Positions 6,656-10,477 of a DNA stretch of 10,477 bases are shown piece by piece. The position numbers and the translations under genes are program-made. Below the pieces are notes generated by a model. That model had not been told where the DNA came from, ran no database searches, and saw nothing but the letters and a program-made list of their open reading frames with translations. This DNA comes from Desulfobacteraceae bacterium (GTDB lineage: Bacteria > Desulfobacterota > Desulfobacteria > Desulfobacterales > DAOWNP01). Numbering within the stretch: the first letter of the stretch is position 1; every line of letters starts with the position of its first letter. The stretch is from assembly GCA_030642545.1 (NCBI GenBank), contig DAOWNP010000055.1:1-10477 (forward strand), in the 5' to 3' direction.

Positions 6656-6658
6656 AAA

Positions 6659-7459
6659 ATGCGTAAATTTTTAATCTTACTTATTACATGTCTGTTTTTA
6701 TTCTCTTTTTTTTCATGTGTTGCAAAAAAAGAGTACCTTTCTTTAGAAAAAAAATTTGATAAAACAAAAAAAGAACTTTATCTCGAAAAAAAAAGAAACA
6801 AAAGCCTTCAATTTTTATTTACAGATATTGCACAAAGAAATGATATAAGTTTCAAAGATTTACTGTCGACTATAAAAGTCATTAATACTGATTTGCAAAA
6901 AAACAATGTAACTCTTGAAACAGAAGTAGAGGATCTTTTTATTCAACTTAATAAAAAAGATATGATCATTGCCATCCAAAATATAGTAATTGATCAAAAA
7001 AAAAAAAAGAAAAAATACAGTGATGGAAATTTGAAAACATCTCTTATTTTATCCGGTTTTAACTACAAAAAAACAGAAGATAGCTTTACGATCACTTTTT
7101 TAAATTCTCAATTATTTAAACAATATATTAATATTAGCAATAAAGGTAAAAAAAAATTAAATAAACTTTCAAAAATTTTATTAAACAACAACAAATATAA
7201 TATTTCTATCAATTCACATTCAGACAAAACTATAGTTGGCAGAAAATTAAAAAAAAGGTTTCCCTCCAACTGGCATCTTTCATCAGCAAGAGCTGCTGCC
7301 GTAACTTTGTTCCTTCAAAAATCCGGAATCCATCCTAATAGGTTATCTTCCAGCGGGTGCAGCCATTATAACCCTGTAGCTTCAAATAAAAACAAAAGCG
7401 GCAGATTCCTTAACAGACGTATAGAGATAGTTCTAACTCCCATACTTGATTTTTTTTAA
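6659..7459 (+). CDS. OmpA-family peptidoglycan-binding lipoprotein
   Basis: This 266-residue protein is expected to be an envelope lipoprotein that ties a membrane to peptidoglycan. Residues 1-19 are a hydrophobic signal ending in FFSC, a near-consensus lipobox with Cys20 as the likely lipidated residue. Residues about 22-120 are Lys-rich and probably coiled coil. Residues about 148-262 form an OmpA/MotB C-terminal domain, seen in INSHSD (Asp189), LSSARAAAVTLFLQKSGI (Arg211), the PNRLSSSGCSHYNPVA segment, and NRRIEIVLTP. Asp189 and Arg211 fit the positions known to hold diaminopimelate in peptidoglycan. The domain is preceded by charged loops rather than a beta-barrel, so this is not a porin. 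A run of 13 A's (6996-7008) encodes part of a six-Lys stretch and may be slippage-prone. It stands alone between two long intergenic regions, so its partner system is not evident. Confidence 0.85.
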   Translation: MRKFLILLITCLFLFSFFSCVAKKEYLSLEKKFDKTKKELYLEKKRNKSLQFLFTDIAQRNDISFKDLLSTIKVINTDLQKNNVTLETEVEDLFIQLNKKDMIIAIQNIVIDQKKKKKKYSDGNLKTSLILSGFNYKKTEDSFTITFLNSQLFKQYINISNKGKKKLNKLSKILLNNNKYNISINSHSDKTIVGRKLKKRFPSNWHLSSARAAAVTLFLQKSGIHPNRLSSSGCSHYNPVASNKNKSGRFLNRRIEIVLTPILDFF

Positions 7460-7784
7460 AAATATTTTTTACAACTCAAAATTGATCCGCCCTATAAAAA
7501 ATAAATCCTAAAATTTACTACTTGTGATCCGTAGTGTCCGGCTAAGAAATTGCAGGAAAAAAACAGACAAAATACGGAAAGTTTAATTGTTTTTTCCGCT
7601 ATTTTAGAATAAATTTCTTGAATTTTTAAGTTTGCTTCACCAGTTTTGCGAAACTTGTTCGTGCCTCATTCAAACAATCGCAATTTTTTGGTTGCGTGGA
7701 AGTTATTTCATCCACGTTCCTTATCAAAGTATGCATACAACGAAGAATATTTTTATGAGATAAAACTAATAAAAAGGATAATAA

Positions 7785-7865
7785 ATGAAAGCATGGTGTA
7801 GACAAACCATTTATTGTGTTGGTTGCCAGGTTTACTGGATGAAAATTTATTCTGAAGCGGATTAA
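7785..7865 (+). CDS. Possible 26-residue Cys-containing small protein
   Basis: An ATG at 7785 is preceded by AGGA at six bases' spacing and opens a 26-codon frame beginning MKAWCRQTIY, with three Cys including a CVGC motif, and ending at TAA 7863-7865. A terminator hairpin starts 23 bases after the stop, so start, stop and terminator fit a tiny transcription unit. No family is recognised. A chance ORF, or the tail of a decayed mobile element, is also plausible. Confidence 0.25.
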   Translation: MKAWCRQTIYCVGCQVYWMKIYSEAD

Positions 7866-7887
7866 GGATATTACATAAAATAAACAT

Positions 7888-7906
7888 AGGAGTTTTACTC
7901 CTTTTT
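7888..7906 (+). terminator. Rho-independent terminator
   Basis: AGGAGT (7888-7893) pairs perfectly with ACTCCT (7897-7902) around three T's, and the second arm runs into a T-tract (7902-7906). It is compact and well oriented for a plus-strand transcript ending after the 26-codon ORF. Confidence 0.65.
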
Positions 7907-8057
7907 AGTTGAATTTAGTATATTATCTACTATATTTTATATCACAAAAAAGGAGAACTTTACAAGTAATCAAACACTATAACCTGTTGACATAATAGAA
8001 AAAACGGTGAAACTTCAGTGAAAAATTATATATGTTACTTTTTTAGTTGATTTAGTA
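7902..8057. repeat. Pair of 18-19 bp direct repeats
   Basis: TTTTTAGTTGAATTTAGTA (7902-7920) recurs as TTTTTAGTTGATTTAGTA (8040-8057), differing by one missing A, 138 bases apart. The repeats bracket a segment without a gene. They could be remnants of a duplication, or flanks of a small inserted element. Confidence 0.45.
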
Positions 8058-8065
8058 ATAAGGTT

Positions 8066-8359
8066 TTATTTGGACATTTTCCCATTAACACTAAAATGAC
8101 TGTCAAGCCGCATAGTTTTAAATAATTTATAGATGTTATCATCTGCATTTATAATAGATAATACACCTTCTTTTGTACTCATAGAGTTGTGGGTTGCTAT
8201 TATTACACCTATCCCGAGCGAATCAATCATTTTAACATCTGCAAAATCAATTATAAATTCATCAATATCTTCAGACTCTAATATTGACTGAAATTTTTTC
8301 CTTATTTTTTCTGCATTTGATGCAACAATATCTTCATTTAATTTTACTGTTTTGTTCAT
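8066..8359 (-). CDS. STAS-domain anti-sigma factor antagonist
   Basis: This 97-residue protein is a single STAS domain of the SpoIIAA/RsbV type. The central motif is VKMIDSLGIGVIIATHN, with Ser47 after Asp46 at the position phosphorylated by a partner anti-sigma kinase; when unphosphorylated, such proteins bind the kinase and release its sigma factor or other client. The preceding strand (DEFIIDFADV) and the C-terminal FKTMRLD helix also match the fold. The start ATG (8359-8357) has AGGA seven bases upstream on the minus strand. No anti-sigma kinase, PP2C phosphatase or sigma factor gene is adjacent, so its partners must lie elsewhere. A role in another STAS-regulated process cannot be excluded. 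It is divergent from bioB. Confidence 0.85.
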   Translation of the reverse strand: MNKTVKLNEDIVASNAEKIRKKFQSILESEDIDEFIIDFADVKMIDSLGIGVIIATHNSMSTKEGVLSIINADDNIYKLFKTMRLDSHFSVNGKMSK

Positions 8360-8456
8360 AATTATATCCTTAGAATAATTATATGATTTTAAGAAAAAGT
8401 AATATTTATAAAAAAGAATTATGTAAGATATGATTAATGAATAATTACATTATCTA

Positions 8457-8507
8457 AATTTTTATCATAAATTTATTATATTATCAAACAAATTTATGAT
8501 AAAAATT
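8457..8507. repeat. Perfect 18-bp inverted repeat between STAS and bioB
   Basis: AATTTTTATCATAAATTT (8457-8474) is repeated as its exact reverse complement at 8490-8507, with a 15-base spacer. It sits between two divergent genes, about 140 bases before bioB and about 100 from the STAS start. The spacer length resembles the 14-16 bases between half-sites of BirA operators, but the arm sequence does not match the TTGT(T/A)AACC consensus, so the factor is unknown. Confidence 0.6.
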
Positions 8508-8551
8508 AAAGTTATTTTTATATTAATTATAGATTTTAAAAAAACATCAGG

Positions 8552-8578
8552 TTGACAATAAATCTTTCAACATATAAT
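8552..8578 (+). promoter_or_regulatory. Candidate promoter of the bioB operon
   Basis: A perfect -35 TTGACA (8552-8557) and a perfect -10 TATAAT (8573-8578) are separated by 15 bases, shorter than the usual 16-18. GGTTGACAA (8550-8558) overlapping the -35 looks like one half of a BirA operator (GGTTTACAA), but no left half is visible at the proper distance. Transcription would start near 8585, about 60 bases before the bioB start codon. Confidence 0.4.
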
Positions 8579-8644
8579 TATTTTCTACAGGTAATTATAA
8601 TATTATATTTTTAAACATTTTTTTATACTATTTAATCAAAAAAC

Positions 8645-9637
8645 ATGGAAAAAAAATTAATAAACGAAATAACAGAAAATATATTAAATGATCCTGATTT
8701 TGATATTATGGTCCATCAGGATATACTTTTTGAAACCATAAACTCAGATCCTGTAAATTTTATAACACACGCAGGAAGAATAAGCAGGAAATATAAAAGT
8801 AATAACGTATTTACATGTGCTATATTAAATGCAAAATCAGGAGTCTGTTCACAAGATTGTGCTTTTTGTGCTCAATCAGCTTTCCATAATACAGGTATTG
8901 CTGCTTATCCTCTGCATGATTGTAAAAAACTGGTCTCTTCTGCCTTAGAAATGGAAAAAAAGAGGGCAGTTAATTTTTCATTTGTCACCAGCGGACATAC
9001 TATTTCAGATAAAGAACTCATTATTATTTCCGATGCAGTAAAACAGATAAGGGAACAGACAAGTCTTTCTCTTTGTGCTTCTTTGGGTCAACTTACACAA
9101 GTATCAGCAAAAGAGTTAAAAAACATGGGAATAACAAGATATCATCATAACCTTGAAACAGCAGAGAGTTATTTTAATAAGATCTGTACAACCCATGAAT
9201 ACCATGAAGATATCAATACGCTTAATCAGGCAAAACAAGCTGGTTTGTATGTATGCAGCGGAGGCATTTTTGGTTTGGGTGAAACATGGGCACAACGTGT
9301 GGAACTGCTTGTAACTTTAAAGGCGCTTGATGTAGACTCAATTCCCATAAATTTTCTTATTCCTGTTGCCGGTACAAAAATGGAGAACAGATCTATACTT
9401 CCTCCCATTGAAGCTTTATGTTGTATTGCCCTTGCAAGATTTATAAATCCCACAAAAGATATTCCAATTTGTGGAGGAAGAGAAAAAACTTTAAAAGATT
9501 TTCAATCATGGTTATTTCTGTCAGGAGCAAATGGACTTATGATAGGTAATTATTTAACAACTATGGGGCGTAGCGTTGAGATGGATATTGAAATGATAGC
9601 AGCACTTGATCTTAAGATAGAGTCAATTAACAGGTAA
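8645..9637 (+). CDS. bioB: Biotin synthase, anaerobe-type variant
   Basis: This 330-residue radical SAM enzyme should convert dethiobiotin to biotin by sulfur insertion. The [4Fe-4S] site is CSQDCAFC (Cys68, Cys72, Cys75). Other BioB hallmarks are HHNLETA (169-171 region), CTTHEYHEDI, VCSGGIFGLGET (Cys204), SIPINFL (Asn235) and the C-terminal GANGLMIGNYLTT. Compared with E. coli BioB, the [2Fe-2S] ligand Cys97 aligns with Ser112 (NFSFVTSG) and Arg260 with Pro274 in IPICGGRE, which adds Cys276; Cys144 and Cys204 are kept. This CGGRE form matches what I recall of BioB from strict anaerobes. A class of such enzymes has been reported to use a different, [4Fe-5S] auxiliary cluster; that this protein belongs there is inference. 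No Shine-Dalgarno is visible before the ATG. It is first in an operon with hotdog, ACP and nitroreductase genes, and no other biotin gene is in the window. A related sulfur-insertion reaction on another acyl substrate cannot be excluded. Confidence 0.85.
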   Translation: MEKKLINEITENILNDPDFDIMVHQDILFETINSDPVNFITHAGRISRKYKSNNVFTCAILNAKSGVCSQDCAFCAQSAFHNTGIAAYPLHDCKKLVSSALEMEKKRAVNFSFVTSGHTISDKELIIISDAVKQIREQTSLSLCASLGQLTQVSAKELKNMGITRYHHNLETAESYFNKICTTHEYHEDINTLNQAKQAGLYVCSGGIFGLGETWAQRVELLVTLKALDVDSIPINFLIPVAGTKMENRSILPPIEALCCIALARFINPTKDIPICGGREKTLKDFQSWLFLSGANGLMIGNYLTTMGRSVEMDIEMIAALDLKIESINR

Positions 9638-9657
9638 AAAGTAAGCAATTATAGATA

Positions 9658-9978
9658 ATGAATAAAACGATAAATGGTTTTTGGGAATTTGATCGAAAGG
9701 ATTTGATATATGCAGGTCATTTCCCCGGAAAACCGGTTGTTCCGGGCAGCCTTATTATGGGTCAGTTTATAAAAGAGGCAAATGAGCTTGGATGTTTAAA
9801 AAAAAGATATAGAATACGGAAGTTTAAGTTTAAAAAATTTATAGAACCCGGAATATATCAGTTTAATATGGAAATAAATTATGAAAGTATTGCATGTAAG
9901 CTTTTTAATAGATCAGAAACAGATGCTAAACCAGTAGTAGCAGGAATAATAGAGATTAATAATAATGGATTTGTTTAA
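9658..9978 (+). CDS. Short FabZ-like hotdog protein (3-hydroxyacyl-ACP dehydratase-like)
   Basis: This 106-residue protein has the hotdog-fold signature of FabZ/FabA dehydratases: GHFPGKPVVPGSLIM (residues 20-34, with His21) and a later FKKFIEPGIYQFNMEI strand like the FabZ FRRPVLPGD segment. It is shorter than FabZ (about 145-150), lacking part of the N-terminus. In E. coli FabZ the catalytic Glu lies 14 residues after the His; here that position is Gly35, so classical dehydratase chemistry is doubtful. It may be a thioesterase, a dehydratase-like ACP-binding protein as in the ApeI group, or a non-catalytic subunit. It starts 20 bases after bioB and overlaps the following ACP gene by 14 bases, so it probably acts on an acyl chain carried by that ACP. 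Confidence 0.75.
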   Translation: MNKTINGFWEFDRKDLIYAGHFPGKPVVPGSLIMGQFIKEANELGCLKKRYRIRKFKFKKFIEPGIYQFNMEINYESIACKLFNRSETDAKPVVAGIIEINNNGFV

Positions 9979-10342
9979 AAAAATAAAAAATATTTTATCA
10001 GAGATTTTAGATATAAGTGATGATGAAATTAAAAAAGAGTCCTATATTGTCAGAGATTTAGATATGGAGTCCATAGATTTTCTTGAACTTGCCGTATCAA
10101 TTAATTCAGAATTTAATATCAATGTAAAAGATGATGATATTTTCTTAAGAAATTTAAGAGAATATCTATTAATGTCAGAAGATATGAAGGATATTTCCAA
10201 AGAGAATTTTTTAAAGGAAAAATATCCACATTTATCAAGTACAAGAATAAATGAAATATTAGAAAATGTAGATATGGGACCTGTGCTTAGAGTGGCAGAT
10301 CTTCTATCTTATATAAAATGGCAAAATGAATCAACAAAATGA
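9965..10342 (+). CDS. Enlarged acyl carrier protein
   Basis: This 125-residue protein is an acyl/peptidyl carrier protein. Residues 1-50 match the ACP first half: helix I with FKKIKNILSEIL, then VRDLDMESIDFLELAVSI, in which Ser36 takes the place of the phosphopantetheine-bearing Ser of the DSL motif. Typical ACPs have about 80 residues; here about 40 extra residues (roughly 60-105), including KYPHLSS, sit before the last helix VLRVADLLSYIKW. The gene overlaps both neighbours (14 bases with the hotdog gene, 17 with the nitroreductase gene), which points to translational coupling and a dedicated pathway rather than housekeeping fatty acid synthesis. Its stop is UGA (10340-10342). The frame downstream reaches another stop and the nitroreductase uses another frame, so this UGA is read as a real stop. 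Confidence 0.85.
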   Translation: MDLFKKIKNILSEILDISDDEIKKESYIVRDLDMESIDFLELAVSINSEFNINVKDDDIFLRNLREYLLMSEDMKDISKENFLKEKYPHLSSTRINEILENVDMGPVLRVADLLSYIKWQNESTK

Positions 10343-10477
10343 TGTTTCTGCTTTAATAGAAACAGTAATGATAAAAAGACGAAGTATAAGAAAATACAAA
10401 CCTGATATTGTTGATGATAATCTTGTTTTTCAGATGGTTTCAGCAGCTATGCTTGCCCCTTCACCCTCAAACAAACA
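10326..10477 (+). CDS. Nitroreductase-family protein, N-terminal part (cut by window end)
   Basis: Only the first 50 codons are present, starting at ATG 10326 inside the ACP gene in another frame. The sequence IKRRSIRKYKPDIVDD followed by VSAAMLAPSPSNKQ is the classical N-terminus of FMN-dependent nitroreductases (RRSIRxY and the APSxxNxQ-like segment that contacts FMN). Members reduce nitro groups, quinones, enoates or flavins, or act as oxidases in natural-product clusters. The substrate cannot be judged from this fragment. The 17-base overlap with the ACP gene suggests it belongs to the same operon and may act on an ACP-bound substrate. Confidence 0.8.
   Translation, partial: MNQQNDVSALIETVMIKRRSIRKYKPDIVDDNLVFQMVSAAMLAPSPSNK

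Larger units (their letters stand above)
6248..6658. other. Intergenic region with candidate small RNA and palindrome
   Basis: These 411 bases between the hybrid kinase and the OmpA-like lipoprotein contain no credible protein gene. They hold a promoter-like pair (6304-6334), a structured segment ending in a terminator-like stem (6407-6471), and a perfect 18-bp palindrome (6517-6554). The last part (about 6560-6650) is plain AT-rich leader in front of a strong ribosome-binding site. Confidence 0.5.
7460..8065. other. Long intergenic region with clustered hairpins, a tiny ORF and a terminator
   Basis: About 600 bases without a full-size gene. The stretch from about 7535 to 7720 is less AT-rich than the flanks and carries successive inverted repeats: AAGTTT/AAACTT (7628-7633 and 7651-7656), CGCAA/TTGCG (7679-7683 and 7692-7696), and CGTGGA/TCCACG (7695-7700 and 7711-7716). 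The last two share two bases and are mutually exclusive. The sequence near 7540 (AGTGTCCGGCTAAGAAAT) resembles an insertion-sequence end, but no matching opposite end was found. After it come a 26-codon ORF, a terminator, and two near-identical copies of TTTTTAGTTGA(A)TTTAGTA at 7902 and 8040. It may be a remnant of a mobile element or an unrecognised structured RNA. Confidence 0.4.

Noticed and set aside
7987..7992. TTGACA as a -35 element
   Set aside because: There is no -10-like hexamer at 16-18 bases, and no gene follows on the plus strand.
8550..8558. BirA operator half-site GGTTGACAA
   Set aside because: The matching left half (TTGTNAACC-like) is not found 14-16 bases upstream, so a full operator is not supported.
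10340..10342. UGA at the end of the ACP gene as another selenocysteine codon
   Set aside because: The carrier domain is complete before it, the downstream frame reaches another stop without conserved sequence, and the nitroreductase is in a different frame.

Overview
The window is strongly AT-rich DNA with typical bacterial gene structure. It most likely comes from a low-GC anaerobic bacterium of the Desulfobacterota (Desulfobacteria-like). The reasons are an anaerobe-style biotin synthase, the sulfate-reducer flavour of the receiver/histidine-kinase proteins, and an apparent in-frame UGA selenocysteine codon; this lineage is known to be selenoprotein-rich. The taxonomic placement is inference from recognised families, not a database match. 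No tRNA, rRNA, CRISPR array or intact mobile element was seen.

Left part (1-2604, + strand). A short GC-richer palindromic patch is followed by a compact three-gene run. The first gene is a secreted DUF1573 protein whose reading frame is continuous from 199 to 924 if UGA 421-423 is read as selenocysteine. That UGA sits exactly where the family has the first Cys of its CGC motif, giving U-G-C. It is followed closely by a HAD-family phosphatase and an RssA-like patatin phospholipase.

Middle part (2645-6247). Two signalling genes are divergently transcribed from a 720-base AT-rich intergenic region that holds long inverted repeats and a terminator-like hairpin. The minus-strand protein has receiver, PAS-like and HisKA regions but no ATPase domain. 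The plus-strand protein is a complete hybrid kinase whose N-terminal receiver has lost its phospho-acceptor Asp. The two look complementary, but their partnership is inference.

Right-middle part (6248-8644). An intergenic region with a possible small RNA and a perfect 18-bp palindrome precedes an OmpA-type lipoprotein. Next comes about 600 bases with clustered hairpins, a 26-codon ORF with its own ribosome-binding site, and a terminator. A minus-strand STAS (anti-sigma antagonist) gene follows. The divergent STAS/bioB intergenic region carries a perfect 18-bp inverted repeat and a candidate promoter.

Right end (8645-10477). A tight operon encodes an anaerobe-type biotin synthase, a very short FabZ-like hotdog protein lacking the usual catalytic Glu, an enlarged acyl carrier protein, and the start of a nitroreductase cut by the window edge. 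Overlapping ends of the last three genes suggest one acyl-ACP-linked pathway. The strongest candidates for new biology are the selenocysteine DUF1573 gene and this bioB-hotdog-ACP-nitroreductase operon.
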